NCBI RefSeq assembly: GCF_900102695.1
Contig: NZ_FMVW01000004.1
Span: 1 to 64,000 of the forward strand
Source of the DNA: Afifella marina DSM 2698
Lineage (GTDB): Bacteria > Pseudomonadota > Alphaproteobacteria > Rhizobiales > Afifellaceae
Reading direction: 5' to 3'
DNA: 64,000 nucleotides
The notes beneath the pieces are model-generated. The model had not been told where the DNA came from, did no database searches, and saw only the letters and a program-made list of their open reading frames with translations. The translations under genes were made by a program, and so were the position numbers. Positions 53,565 through 62,986 of this stretch are shown here, one piece after another (the stretch's first letter is position 1; every line of letters begins with the position of its first letter).

Positions 53565-54740
53565 ATGCGGCATTGGGGCAGGAGGAACGAGGAGGGGCGT
53601 AGCGTCCTGCTCATTCCCGGAGGGTTATCGGCATTTCTGGTCTTCTGCGTGGTCTCCTTGTTGGGGGCCTGCGCCGGGCTGCCCGATGAAGCGGCTCTGA
53701 CACCCGTTCAGGCGACCGTGCCGGGTGCCCAGCTCGTGACCATCTATGCGGCCACGACGCGGGAGCGGAAGGGGCCGCAGAGCGTCCTCTATACCTCCGA
53801 GCCGGCTGCTGAACTCAATTTCGCCCGTTACACGGTCTCGGTTCCACCCGGGCATAAGCCGACGGAAATCGAGTGGCCGGACGGCAAGGCTGATCCAAAG
53901 CGCAGCTTTGCAACCGTCAAGGAAGAGCGGCTGACGGAAGCCGAGTTCTATCGTCAGATCACAGCGCGGAACGGACGGGGCGAGCTGTCGCCCGGGCGAG
54001 ACGATGTCGGCATTTTCGTCCACGGCTACAACACGAGCTTTGCCGAATCGCTTTTTCGCCTCGCCCAGATCACGGTCGATTCCGATCCTAACGACGTGCC
54101 GGTTTTGTTTGCCTGGCCGTCGGAAGCTGCCGTCACCGGATATGTCGCAGACAAGGACGCTGTGACCTATTCACGCGATTATCTGGCCGGTGTTTTGACG
54201 CATCTCGCGAAAGATCGCGATGTCGGAGATATCACGCTCTTCGGCCACAGCATGGGTGGCTGGCTTGTGATGGAAGTGCTGCGGCAATTGCGCCTTTCTG
54301 GTCAGGGCGACGTGATCTCCGGGATCGAGGAGGTGATCCTTGCGTCTCCGGATATCGATATCGACGTTTTCAGAACCCAGATCGCGGTCATCGGCCGCAA
54401 TCATCCCCCTATGACCATCCTCGTCTCGAAGCAGGACCGGGCTCTCGCGATTTCCAGGCGTGTGGGCGGCGGGCGGCCGAGGCTCGGCGGGGTGGACGTC
54501 GATGACCCCGAGATCCAACAGCTTGCGGTGCAATACAATCTGCGGATCATCGATATCTCGCAGCTTCCGAAAACGGATTTTCTCGGACACGACCAGTTCG
54601 TGACGCTTGCGGCGCGGCTGGGTTCGACCGGGCGGCAAGGTTTCGGGCAGCTGGGCAAAGCTGGCGCCTTCGTTTTCGACGCCGTCGGCAACACCGTGGC
54701 GAGCCCGTTCAGGATTGCGAGCGACGTGCTTTCCCAATGA
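53565..54740 (+). CDS. Alpha/beta hydrolase (DUF900 type), probable lipoprotein
   Basis: A 391-residue hydrolase with the nucleophile elbow FGHSMGGWLVMEVL (serine in GHSMG), an oxyanion region VGIFVHGYNTSFAES, and a late FLGHDQFV that may supply the catalytic histidine. This is the DUF900 family layout. The N-terminal hydrophobic segment ends LLGAC, a passable lipobox, so the protein may be an envelope lipoprotein. Substrates of DUF900 enzymes are unknown; esterase or lipase activity is the usual guess. It stands between the emr and betaine-transport units. Confidence 0.82.
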   Translation: MRHWGRRNEEGRSVLLIPGGLSAFLVFCVVSLLGACAGLPDEAALTPVQATVPGAQLVTIYAATTRERKGPQSVLYTSEPAAELNFARYTVSVPPGHKPTEIEWPDGKADPKRSFATVKEERLTEAEFYRQITARNGRGELSPGRDDVGIFVHGYNTSFAESLFRLAQITVDSDPNDVPVLFAWPSEAAVTGYVADKDAVTYSRDYLAGVLTHLAKDRDVGDITLFGHSMGGWLVMEVLRQLRLSGQGDVISGIEEVILASPDIDIDVFRTQIAVIGRNHPPMTILVSKQDRALAISRRVGGGRPRLGGVDVDDPEIQQLAVQYNLRIIDISQLPKTDFLGHDQFVTLAARLGSTGRQGFGQLGKAGAFVFDAVGNTVASPFRIASDVLSQ

Positions 54741-54843
54741 GCGCGCCGCCATCTTGTGGCTGCCTTCGTGTTCCGGCACCCGTTTACGTTGACATCCTGG
54801 CTTCGATCATGAGGATGGCGCCACACCAAACAAAGGAGCGCCC

Positions 54844-57453
54844 ATGTCAATGCCGGGGGGCACGACCGACCCTGCGATCGTTTTGTCGAATGTCTGGAAG
54901 ATTTTTGGCGAACGCTCAGAAGAGGCCCTTGCGGCGATTGAAACAGAGCAGCTCGATAAAGCCGAGGTCCAATCTCGCTTCAACTGCATCGTCGGCGTCG
55001 CCGATGCGAGCATAGAGGTCGCGCGCGGCGAGATCTTCTGCGTGATGGGCTTATCCGGCTCAGGTAAGTCTACTCTCGTGCGCCACATCAACCGCCTTCT
55101 CGAACCGACGTCGGGTCGGATCGAGGTCGAGGGCCAGGATGTGATGGCCATGGGCGACGACGCGCTGCGCCGTCTGCGAGCCCAGACAATCGGCATGGTC
55201 TTCCAGAATTTCGGCCTCCTGCCGCACCGCACTGTCCGCGACAATGTCGGGCTGCCGCTCGAGGTCCAGAGCGTTCCCAAGCTCGATCGTTTCGATCAGG
55301 CCGAACGCTGCCTCGACCTCGTGGATCTTGGCGACTGGGGCGACAGTTTCGCCCATGAACTTTCAGGCGGCATGCAGCAGCGTGTCGGTCTCGCGCGCGC
55401 TCTTGCGGCAGATCCCGACATTCTTCTCATGGACGAGCCGTTTTCGGCGCTCGACCCTTTGATCCGCCGCCAATTGCAGGCAGAGTTCATGGCTCTGTCG
55501 AAAGAGCTGCACAAGACGACGGTCTTCATCACCCACGATCTCGACGAGGCGATCCGCATCGGCGATCGCATCGCCATCATGAAAGATGGCCGCATCGTGC
55601 AGACCGGGACGCCCGAGGAGATCGTGACCGATCCGGCCGACGATTATGTGGCCGATTTCGTCTCCGGCATCTCGCGGCTGAAGCTGGTCCATGCGGCGAA
55701 GATCATGCGGCCGTTGCCGACGCCCGGCGAGACGGGCATGGATTTAACCTCTGCTCCGCGCGCTCCGGTCGGTGCCGATCTCGATAGCCTTGTCGATCTC
55801 GTGCTCTCACAGAGAGAAGACATCGTTATCGTCGACGAAAGCGGCGCGGAGGTCGGCCTTGTCACGCAGACGGACCTCCTGCGCGGCGTCCAGGGCGGCA
55901 AGGAGCAACCCGTCGAGGTCGAAACCCAATCGGCCGCTGCCTTCGAGGTGGGGGCGGCGACCTCCCGCAAGGAACAGAACGCGCTCATCGCCGAGTTCGT
56001 CGGTCGCGGGGCTGGCCATTACATTCCCGCATTCCGCCGGATCGGGGAGGGGCGATGGGGCGTCATCAATCTCGGCGCCGTCGTTTTTGGTCCGATCTGG
56101 GCGGGTGCACGATCGCTCTGGTCGGTCTTTTGGGCCTTCGTCATCTTGGAATTGATCGGCCTTGTGCAAATCGGCCGCGGCTTTCTTGGCGATCTCGGCA
56201 GTGAGGCGGCGGCCCGTGCAGCCTCGCTTCTCGCGCGCGCCGATGCGCGGGCGGAGCGTGCGGCAGACGCGGCCGCTTCGGGTGCGGACAATGCCGCTCG
56301 CCTCGCTGCCAGCGCGGACAGGCTGCGTGATATTGCGGCCTCGGCTCAGACAGAAGCGGATGCTCTCTCGGCGCAGTCCACACAGGTCGCGTTGATCGGT
56401 CTCGGCATCTTTGTTGTCGTCAAACTCATCGAAGCTCTGACCGCAGATCGCGCGCTCGAATGGCGCTTCACCCATTGGCGTTCGGACCGCTCGATCCGCT
56501 CAGGCCTCTCTTGGGTGGGGGCGGCGATCGCGACCCTGCTGGTCGCCTTCATCTATCCCGTCACGATCTATCGGTTTTCGGCTGCCGAACCGCCGGCATG
56601 GCTGACGACTTTTCCCGCTGACAACGCGATCCGCGCGAGCGCAGCACGTTGGATCGATCACGCTTTCGATTGGCTCGCGATCGCGGGGGAGGGTTTCTTC
56701 GATTCCGTGACGGCGGTCGTGCGTGCGCTCCTCGATACCCTTGAACTGATGCTGGTGGCGACGCCCTGGCCTGTGGTCATGGTGGCGATTTGCGCCATCG
56801 CCTGGCTTCTCGCCGGCGCGCGGGTGGCGATCTTCACGGCTGTGGCGCTCGCCTATCTCGCACTCTTCGGTTTCTGGGAAAAATCCATGGCGACCGTGGC
56901 GCTGCTCGGAGCTGCGGCAGTGATCTGCGTCGTCATCGGCGTGCCGCTCGGCATTTGGTTTGCAAAGTCGGACCGTGCCTACGCGGCCGCGAGGCCGGTG
57001 CTCGATTTCATGCAGACGATGCCGGCCTTTGTCTATCTGATCCCGGTGATCGCATTCTTCGGAACCGGCAAACCTCCCGGCATTCTGGCGACACTCGTCT
57101 TCGGCATGCCGCCTGTCATCCGGCTAACCGCGCTCGGCATGAAAGGCGTGCCCTACGACGTCACCGAGGCGGCATCCGCTTTCGGCGCGACACGGACTTT
57201 CCGGCTTTGGAAGGTCGAGCTGCCGCTCGCCATGCCGTCCATCAAGACGGGCATCAACCAGACCATCCTGATGTGTCTGTCGATGGTGGTCATCGCCTCG
57301 CTCATTGGCGCGAAGGGTCTCGGCGAGGACGTTCTCGAAGCTCTGCAATATGCGGCCGAAGGGCAGGGCATGCTCGCGGGGCTCGCGATTCTTTTCTGTG
57401 CGATGGCGCTTGATCGGATCGTCGCCGGACGCGCGCCCGCAAAGTCGGCCTGA
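54844..57453 (+). CDS. Fused betaine/choline-type ABC transporter: ATPase plus permease
   Basis: An 869-residue single protein joining ProV- and ProW-like parts. Residues 1-280 are the ATPase: Walker A GLSGSGKST at 69-77, signature LSGGMQQR from 173, Walker B D197-E198. A CBS-like regulatory region follows (to about 385). Then comes an extra membrane segment resembling DUF2628 (about 391-450), an Ala/Asp/Arg-rich coiled coil (about 452-512), more helices, and the permease core (about 630-860). The core has the EAA loop EAASAFGATRTFRLWKVELP. ATPase and permease are normally separate proteins. The reading frame is open throughout. A ProX-like gene follows after 55 bases. Substrate (betaine, choline or proline) is inferred. 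Confidence 0.9.
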   Translation: MSMPGGTTDPAIVLSNVWKIFGERSEEALAAIETEQLDKAEVQSRFNCIVGVADASIEVARGEIFCVMGLSGSGKSTLVRHINRLLEPTSGRIEVEGQDVMAMGDDALRRLRAQTIGMVFQNFGLLPHRTVRDNVGLPLEVQSVPKLDRFDQAERCLDLVDLGDWGDSFAHELSGGMQQRVGLARALAADPDILLMDEPFSALDPLIRRQLQAEFMALSKELHKTTVFITHDLDEAIRIGDRIAIMKDGRIVQTGTPEEIVTDPADDYVADFVSGISRLKLVHAAKIMRPLPTPGETGMDLTSAPRAPVGADLDSLVDLVLSQREDIVIVDESGAEVGLVTQTDLLRGVQGGKEQPVEVETQSAAAFEVGAATSRKEQNALIAEFVGRGAGHYIPAFRRIGEGRWGVINLGAVVFGPIWAGARSLWSVFWAFVILELIGLVQIGRGFLGDLGSEAAARAASLLARADARAERAADAAASGADNAARLAASADRLRDIAASAQTEADALSAQSTQVALIGLGIFVVVKLIEALTADRALEWRFTHWRSDRSIRSGLSWVGAAIATLLVAFIYPVTIYRFSAAEPPAWLTTFPADNAIRASAARWIDHAFDWLAIAGEGFFDSVTAVVRALLDTLELMLVATPWPVVMVAICAIAWLLAGARVAIFTAVALAYLALFGFWEKSMATVALLGAAAVICVVIGVPLGIWFAKSDRAYAAARPVLDFMQTMPAFVYLIPVIAFFGTGKPPGILATLVFGMPPVIRLTALGMKGVPYDVTEAASAFGATRTFRLWKVELPLAMPSIKTGINQTILMCLSMVVIASLIGAKGLGEDVLEALQYAAEGQGMLAGLAILFCAMALDRIVAGRAPAKSA

Positions 57454-57508
57454 AGGCCTGCCGCGCATCGGCGCGGCCCCAAAACACCAACCTATGAGAG
57501 GACACAGT

Positions 57509-58456
57509 ATGAAGTCGCTTGTCTATTCCGCAGCTGCAGCAGCCTTGCTGATCGGCAGCAGTGCGCAGGCCGCCGATATCACCATCGGCGTGCCGAGCTG
57601 GCCGTCGGCAAAGGCCGGCGCCGCAGTCCTGAAGAACCTCGCGGAGCGGGAGTTCGGCGCCAATGTCACGCTGACGCCCGGCACGAACCCCGTCATCTTC
57701 GCGGCCATGGCGTCCGGCAAGGGCGATATGGATGTGCATCCGGAGGTCTGGCTGCCGAACATTCAGGGCATCGTCGACGAGTACAAGGATAACGTCGTCC
57801 TGGGCGATACCATGTTCGAGGGTGAGCAGGGCGACTGCGTGACGAAGGCGACGGCCGAAAAACTCGGCCTTTCGTCCATCACCGATCTTGCTGATCCAGA
57901 GATTGCAAAGCAGTTCGATTCAAACGGGGACGGCAAGGGCGAGTTCTGGGTGGGCGCGACCGGCTGGGCCTCCGCGAACACAGAGAAGGTCAAGATGCGG
58001 GGCTATGGGCTCGCCGATCTCTATGAGCCTGAGACGATCGATGAAGCTCTCGCCTATGCGCGTATCGGGGAGAAGGACAAGAAGGGCGAGCCTTACGTCT
58101 TCTACTGCTACACGCCACACCACATTTTCGCGCAGTACGACCTCGTGATGCTCGACGAGCCGGCGCATGACGATGCGAAATGGAACATGATCCAGCCGGA
58201 CGAAGATCCGCAATGGTACGAGAAATCGAGCGTCTCGACGGCCTGGAAGCCGGCCGAGATCCATCTCGCCTATTCGAAATCGCTCGAAGAGCGCGCTCCC
58301 GAGCTGATCACGCTGTTTGAGAACTACAAACCCACCAGCGACATGGTCGCCGACTGGACGTACCAGATCGCGGTGAAGGGGCGGGACGAGGACGAACTCG
58401 CTCAGGAGTGGATCGCCGACCATCCCGACGTCGTGGACAAATGGCTGGGCCTCTAA
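57509..58456 (+). CDS. Glycine betaine/choline-type substrate-binding protein (ProX-like)
   Basis: A 315-residue periplasmic protein with a signal peptide ending SSAQAA before DITIGVPSW. The OpuAC/ProX fold is indicated by GVPSWPSAKAGAAVLKNLAE, MDVHPEVWLPN and the mid-protein WVGATGWASAN; aromatic residues in these blocks usually form the cage for a quaternary ammonium group. The ATG at 57509 has GAGAGGAC upstream. It is the binding partner of the fused ATPase-permease 55 bases before it. Choline is a plausible ligand because the phosphatidylcholine synthase at 36 kb needs it, but betaine or proline fit equally well. Confidence 0.9.
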   Translation: MKSLVYSAAAAALLIGSSAQAADITIGVPSWPSAKAGAAVLKNLAEREFGANVTLTPGTNPVIFAAMASGKGDMDVHPEVWLPNIQGIVDEYKDNVVLGDTMFEGEQGDCVTKATAEKLGLSSITDLADPEIAKQFDSNGDGKGEFWVGATGWASANTEKVKMRGYGLADLYEPETIDEALAYARIGEKDKKGEPYVFYCYTPHHIFAQYDLVMLDEPAHDDAKWNMIQPDEDPQWYEKSSVSTAWKPAEIHLAYSKSLEERAPELITLFENYKPTSDMVADWTYQIAVKGRDEDELAQEWIADHPDVVDKWLGL

Positions 58457-58524
58457 GGCGCGGCGGTAGATGAATGATGGGCCGCCGCGCTTTCGGGTGC
58501 GGCAGCCCTTTCTGCAGGCTCGCC

Positions 58525-60216
58525 TTACATGGTGGCGACGTATCGCTGCCTGACAGCATCTCGAACGCGCTGGCGGCTCTCCTGAGGAGAAAGCGCGCGA
58601 TCGAACGCAATGGCCTCGCATTCTCGCGCCAAGGCCTCGTCCTTGATGACGTCTCGGAACCACGCCGAATAATCGCCCGCCCGCAAATGGTGTTCCCAGG
58701 TTTCGTCGTCGACCTGATAAGCGAGCTCCAGGAAGTTCGACAGATTGCGGGCGGACAGGAAGACGCTGCCCGTCGGTCCACGAAAATAGAAACTGTGTTC
58801 CGGACCGACATCGCCGACCGCGTATTTTCCGGAATGGCGGTGATGGAGTTGCTGCGGTAGATCGGTTTTTATCCGCCATGGTGTGGGCTCTCCGACGAAC
58901 CAACCGAGCGCTTCGTTTTCGGCGCAGGCCCCGGGAGGGGAGACGTCGTGGCCTTGGATCGAGGCCGTGATCTCGATCACTTCGGGAGCGGACTTGCCGA
59001 AGGCGAGGATCGTTTCCGCCGTCGCCACCGCCTGGCGCGCGAGCGAACGCGGGCTGACCGTGATCATGACAATCGCGGGAATACTCTCCGGTAGCTTGTG
59101 CACATTCTCATGTCCCGCCGGCAGGATGTGATGGGCCTCGTCGATGATCACCCAATGCGGACGTCCCGTCCGATTGCGCAGCTGCGTGATCGACGGCAGC
59201 AAATCCGCAAAAAGCTGCCTGCGTTCGGCCAACGACAGAGCGACTGCGTTCACGACGACGTTGAGGTCGGCCGCATGCAAGAGGCGCAGCGCCTCTCCAG
59301 GCGAAGGCGGTTCTGCGCGACTGCCGATTTGGACGGCGTGGGCCAGGTCCTCGTAATCACCCTCAGGATCGATGACACAGAACTCCAGGCCTCTGTCCAC
59401 CATCCGTTCGGTCAAGAGCTTCGCGAAGCGTGACTTGCCGATGCCTGAATCTCCGCCGATCAGGACCCGCGTGTCGGGCTCGAGGTATATGTCATTGCCA
59501 TCCTCGTCGCTCCCAATTCTCAGGCCACGGCGGGCGAGCGGCAGGATATGTGCATCTTCGCGAAGGAGTGCGTCGATGAGCTCAACCACCCCTGCGCCGT
59601 GGTCGCGCATCAGGCGAATATCTGCCGCGTTCCGAAGGGCTGGCAAGGCATTTGCCACCGCGGCCGAACAGCCGCAGGCGCCAAGAAAGGCGTGATCGTT
59701 TTCCGCATCGCCCACCGCGACCACATTCGGCGCTGAGATATCGAGATGTCGGAGGGCGGCTTTGAGCCCCGAAGCTTTGTTCACGCCGGGCGGCAACACC
59801 ATCACCGCACCTTTGTTGAAGGTGATTTGGAGTTCCAGGCCCAGCTCGTGGATGGCCGCAAGAACCTCTCGTTCGTGGGGCTCCCAGGTGGCGAGGACCG
59901 CGCGGCCGATCGAAAGCGGCCCAACCTTCCGCTCGAGCAGCCTCTCGATGAGAGCGTGCGGGGGCGGCGCTGCGAGCGTTGTCTCCGTTCCTTCTCCGGG
60001 ATCGTAGAGAACCGCGCCGTTTTCGGCGACGATCAGATCGAAGAGTGCGAATTCGGCAAACGCGGCTTTGAGCGGTTGGAGCTCGCGCCCGGTCACCAGG
60101 ATGATGCGGCGCCCGCTCTCCTTGAGCCGCCGCAGCGCCTCGCACGTCTCGGGAGCGACGAAACCGTCATGGGCGAGCGTACCGTCATAATCGGTCGCAA
60201 GGGCGAGGAAGTGCAT
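58525..60216 (-). CDS. HAD phosphatase fused to a P-loop ATPase
   Basis: A 563-residue two-domain protein. Residues 1-225 are a HAD-IIB (Cof-type) phosphatase: DYDGT at 9-13 with nucleophile D9, VTGRE at 41-45, K147 in the GVNKASGL block, and GDAENDHAFL at 169-178. Residues 245-450 are an ATPase of the HerA/DUF87 kind: Walker A GDSGIGKS (255-262), VIDPEGDYED, Walker B VIIDE (356-360). The C-terminal 100 residues form another conserved-looking module with WEHHLRAGDYSAWFRD. The pairing of a sugar-phosphate-type phosphatase with a motor-like ATPase is unusual, and the function is unknown. It is a single-gene reverse unit. Confidence 0.85.
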   Translation of the reverse strand: MHFLALATDYDGTLAHDGFVAPETCEALRRLKESGRRIILVTGRELQPLKAAFAEFALFDLIVAENGAVLYDPGEGTETTLAAPPPHALIERLLERKVGPLSIGRAVLATWEPHEREVLAAIHELGLELQITFNKGAVMVLPPGVNKASGLKAALRHLDISAPNVVAVGDAENDHAFLGACGCSAAVANALPALRNAADIRLMRDHGAGVVELIDALLREDAHILPLARRGLRIGSDEDGNDIYLEPDTRVLIGGDSGIGKSRFAKLLTERMVDRGLEFCVIDPEGDYEDLAHAVQIGSRAEPPSPGEALRLLHAADLNVVVNAVALSLAERRQLFADLLPSITQLRNRTGRPHWVIIDEAHHILPAGHENVHKLPESIPAIVMITVSPRSLARQAVATAETILAFGKSAPEVIEITASIQGHDVSPPGACAENEALGWFVGEPTPWRIKTDLPQQLHHRHSGKYAVGDVGPEHSFYFRGPTGSVFLSARNLSNFLELAYQVDDETWEHHLRAGDYSAWFRDVIKDEALARECEAIAFDRALSPQESRQRVRDAVRQRYVATM

Positions 60217-60471
60217 GCACGGTCTCCCTGCCTGTCGGCATCGCTTGTCTCAACGTACCAATGCCGATGCCGCATCATAAGCCCCGGACCGGATTTCACC
60301 AGACCGCGCGTTGTCTCGGAGAAGCCCGCCGCAGCCATTCTGGTCGGCACGGATTTGATCCACGATGGCCTTTCGTCCGCCTGTCGACTTCGTGCTATGG
60401 CCGTTTCGGTCGGGCCCTTCGTCCGTTGGCTCGACCGGGATCTCATGAGATGGGTGTTGAGGAGGACGGAG

Positions 60472-61443
60472 ATGCAAGCTCCGCTCATAGCTTTGACCGG
60501 TGCCTCCGGCTTTATCGGCCGTCACCTTCTTGCGGATCTTCGTGCGCATGGGTTTCGTGTGCGCGTGCTCTTGCGTCGTCCCATCGATCAGGTGCTGACG
60601 GCCGATTCCGCCTTGATCGGTGATCTTGCGCAGCCCGCGAATCTGTCACGCGCACTCGAAGGCGTCGATGCGATCGTTCACTCCGCGGGTCTCGCGCATG
60701 CGGCGTCCGGATTGCCGGAGGTCGATTATCGCACCATCAACACGGACGCGACCTTGAGACTGGCGGAAGCCGGGGCGCGGGCAGGGGCGAAACGCTTCGT
60801 GTTTCTGTCATCGGTGCGGGCTCAGAGCGGCCCATCAACCAAAGGCGTTCTCGACGAAAGCCGACTGCCCGAACCGACGGATGCTTACGGGCGCTCCAAA
60901 CGTGCGGCCGAAGAGGGACTTGCCGGGCTCGGTATCGATTTCGTCAGCCTCCGTCCCGTTTTGGTCTATGGCCCCGGGGTGAAGGGAAATATGGCAACGC
61001 TGCTGCGTCTCGCGAAGAGCCCTTATCCCCTGCCGTTTGCGGGCCTCAAAGCGCGACGCTCGTTGCTTGCCGTAGAGAATTTGGCGGAAGCCGTGCGATG
61101 CAGTCTCTCCTATCCTGAGCCTTTGTCGGGGGCCTATCTCGTTGCCGACGACACGCCGTTGACGCTTCCCGAAATGCTCCGGGCGATGCGCTCAGGCCTC
61201 GGGCGGCCGCCGCGGCTTTGGCCGTTTCCTGAATTCCTTTTCGCGGCCGGGGCGCGGCTCGCCGGACGGGCAGAGATCCTAGAGCGGCTTTCCGGCGACC
61301 TCGTGGTCGATTGCCGTCGGCTGAAGCGACTCGGCTGGCGTCCCCGTATTGCAAGCGTTGAGGGGCTCGCAGGCCTTGCGCGTGCAAGCGGTGAAACCGA
61401 TCGCACCGATAACAACGCTATTGCGCCGGAAACGTTAGCGTAA
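60472..61443 (+). CDS. NAD-dependent epimerase/dehydratase (extended SDR)
   Basis: A 323-residue Rossmann-fold enzyme of the extended short-chain dehydrogenase family. The cofactor motif TGASGFIGRHLL is at the N-terminus, the catalytic serine is in FLSSVRAQSG and the YxxxK motif is AYGRSKRAAEE. Relatives act on nucleotide sugars or on quinone/terpenoid intermediates; the substrate is not evident. GGAGGACGGAG lies before the ATG at 60472, favouring it over upstream in-frame starts. The last 26 bases overlap the converging histidine kinase gene. Confidence 0.87.
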   Translation: MQAPLIALTGASGFIGRHLLADLRAHGFRVRVLLRRPIDQVLTADSALIGDLAQPANLSRALEGVDAIVHSAGLAHAASGLPEVDYRTINTDATLRLAEAGARAGAKRFVFLSSVRAQSGPSTKGVLDESRLPEPTDAYGRSKRAAEEGLAGLGIDFVSLRPVLVYGPGVKGNMATLLRLAKSPYPLPFAGLKARRSLLAVENLAEAVRCSLSYPEPLSGAYLVADDTPLTLPEMLRAMRSGLGRPPRLWPFPEFLFAAGARLAGRAEILERLSGDLVVDCRRLKRLGWRPRIASVEGLAGLARASGETDRTDNNAIAPETLA

Positions 61444-62596
61444 AGCGCTTCGGCTCCTCGTCGACGCTCATGCTTCCTCCGATCTGATTGGCAAGCTGAA
61501 CCAGTAAGTTCAGACCGGCGCCGCCTTCCTTCTGGTCGGGGTCTCGGTTGAGCGGCGCGCCATCGTCGGAAACGGAAAGCTGCAGACAGTTGTCGCCCGC
61601 CTCCTTCAGTCGAACCGCAATCGTGCCTGTCTTACGCCGGGCGAGGCCGTGCTTCAGTGCATTGATCACCAGCTCGCTGACGACGAGGGCAGCGGTGGCG
61701 GCCCTCTGCGGCTTTATGACGGTGGGATCGAGATCGAGATCCAGCTGAAACCGCGGGTCCGGATCGACGAGAGTGCGGCAGACAGAGGCAATGACGGTAT
61801 CGAGCCTGTCAGAAGCGCCGTCCTTCTCCAGCCCGTGCAGATTGCCCAGGGCGGCCACGCGTGCGCTCGCCGTCTCGATGGCTTCTTGCGCTGCCGGTTC
61901 GGTCATTTCCCTCATCTGATGGCGCAGGAGACCAACCGTGATCGCGAGGATGTTCTTGGTGCGATGCTCGAGCTCACGGTAGTTCAGTTCGAGTTCCTGA
62001 CGCTGAGCGTCCGCCTGCCGCGTGCCCTTGTGAAGATGCAGCGTTGTGGCGGTAAAGATCGCGACGCGCTCAAGGATTTTGGCATGTTCTGCGGTAAAGC
62101 GCGTTTCCCCGTCATGAGCGATCGCCCAGATTGCGCCCTCCAGCGCCTTTCGGTCATATCCGAAGGGTACGATCAGCGTTTCCCAGAAAGGCACTTTGGT
62201 TGCGAGGTCCGGAAAGACCCGGTGAGGCTGGCGCAGCAGAAGAGGGTGGCGATTTTCCACGCAGCTCTTGCACGGGGAGACTGCAAGCGGCAGGTCGGGG
62301 GGAGGGGCTTCGGTGAGTTTTCCAGCAAGCCCAACCCAGGAGCATGTCGGTGCTTCGTCGTCGGCTTTGCAGAGAGTGATGCCGCTGCTGCCAGCGTCGC
62401 AGAGATCTCGCACCACCTCAGCACAAACTCGAAACACTTCTTCGGGAGCCGCGCCCACGATATCGGCAATCCGGCGCATCGCTGTGGTCTCATCGAGGTT
62501 GCTCGCCCCGGGCTCGCTGCGCCGCCATAGTTCAGATGTGATCGTGATATCCGAAAGCGTCGGCTGCTGCGCCGATGGGCCGCCGTCTGCCCGCAT
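61418..62596 (-). CDS. Sensor histidine kinase, HisKA_2/HWE type with GAF domain
   Basis: A 392-residue soluble kinase. The N-terminal half is GAF-like (about residues 40-195, with two nearby cysteines in SPCKSCVENRHP). Then come the phospho-acceptor helix with ELEHRTKNILAITVGLLRHQ (conserved His about residue 209) and the ATP-binding domain VVSELVINALKHG with GAGLNLL. The ELxHRxKN form is typical of HisKA_2/HWE kinases, common in Alphaproteobacteria and often tied to light, oxygen or general-stress signalling. No response regulator is adjacent. The ATG at 62596 has GGGAGG upstream; an earlier start is 14 codons longer. Confidence 0.88.
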   Translation of the reverse strand: MRADGGPSAQQPTLSDITITSELWRRSEPGASNLDETTAMRRIADIVGAAPEEVFRVCAEVVRDLCDAGSSGITLCKADDEAPTCSWVGLAGKLTEAPPPDLPLAVSPCKSCVENRHPLLLRQPHRVFPDLATKVPFWETLIVPFGYDRKALEGAIWAIAHDGETRFTAEHAKILERVAIFTATTLHLHKGTRQADAQRQELELNYRELEHRTKNILAITVGLLRHQMREMTEPAAQEAIETASARVAALGNLHGLEKDGASDRLDTVIASVCRTLVDPDPRFQLDLDLDPTVIKPQRAATAALVVSELVINALKHGLARRKTGTIAVRLKEAGDNCLQLSVSDDGAPLNRDPDQKEGGAGLNLLVQLANQIGGSMSVDEEPKRFTLTFPAQ

Positions 62597-62986
62597 CTTC
62601 TGCGCCTCCCACAGGACGAAATACCTAAAGGTCACCATAAGCGGCGTTCATTCTCTGAGGTCAAGCCGCGGGCACGCACCGCGTTCGACAATTTGATAAG
62701 GGAGCAAATGATGTGACGAGGGCTCATCCAAGCCGTTTCTTCCATGGGTGGAGCCCTCCATGACTGGACGGCGACAGAAAGAGGATGTTCTCGTCTGCCG
62801 TAATCTTGCCTGCGACAATTTCGCCGGAAGGCTTGCCCCCACCATGTCGCCCTGACCTATACCGCTCCTGGGAGATCATCCTTTGCGAGCTCAATAGAAC
62901 AACAGTCCGAGAGAAGCTGTCTGACGATTGGGGCCGCTTGGGGTGGTTGAGGAGACATCTGCAAGTCAGCGGGATAAACATACACG
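62597..62986. other. Divergent intergenic region, about 390 bases, with a long hairpin
   Basis: It lies between the reverse histidine kinase and the forward AGCS symporter. GAGGGCTC (62718-62725) pairs with GAGCCCTC (62751-62758), and the inner bases extend the stem imperfectly. No T-run follows, so a terminator is unlikely. I looked for a glycine riboswitch and did not find its conserved core. No persuasive coding frame is present. Confidence 0.45.

Noticed and set aside
62724-62981. Reverse-strand frame of up to 85 residues upstream of the AGCS gene
   Set aside because: No suitable ribosome site, mixed composition, and no recognisable motif.
62760-62986. Glycine riboswitch before the AGCS gene
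   Set aside because: Conserved core segments of the aptamer could not be found on either strand.
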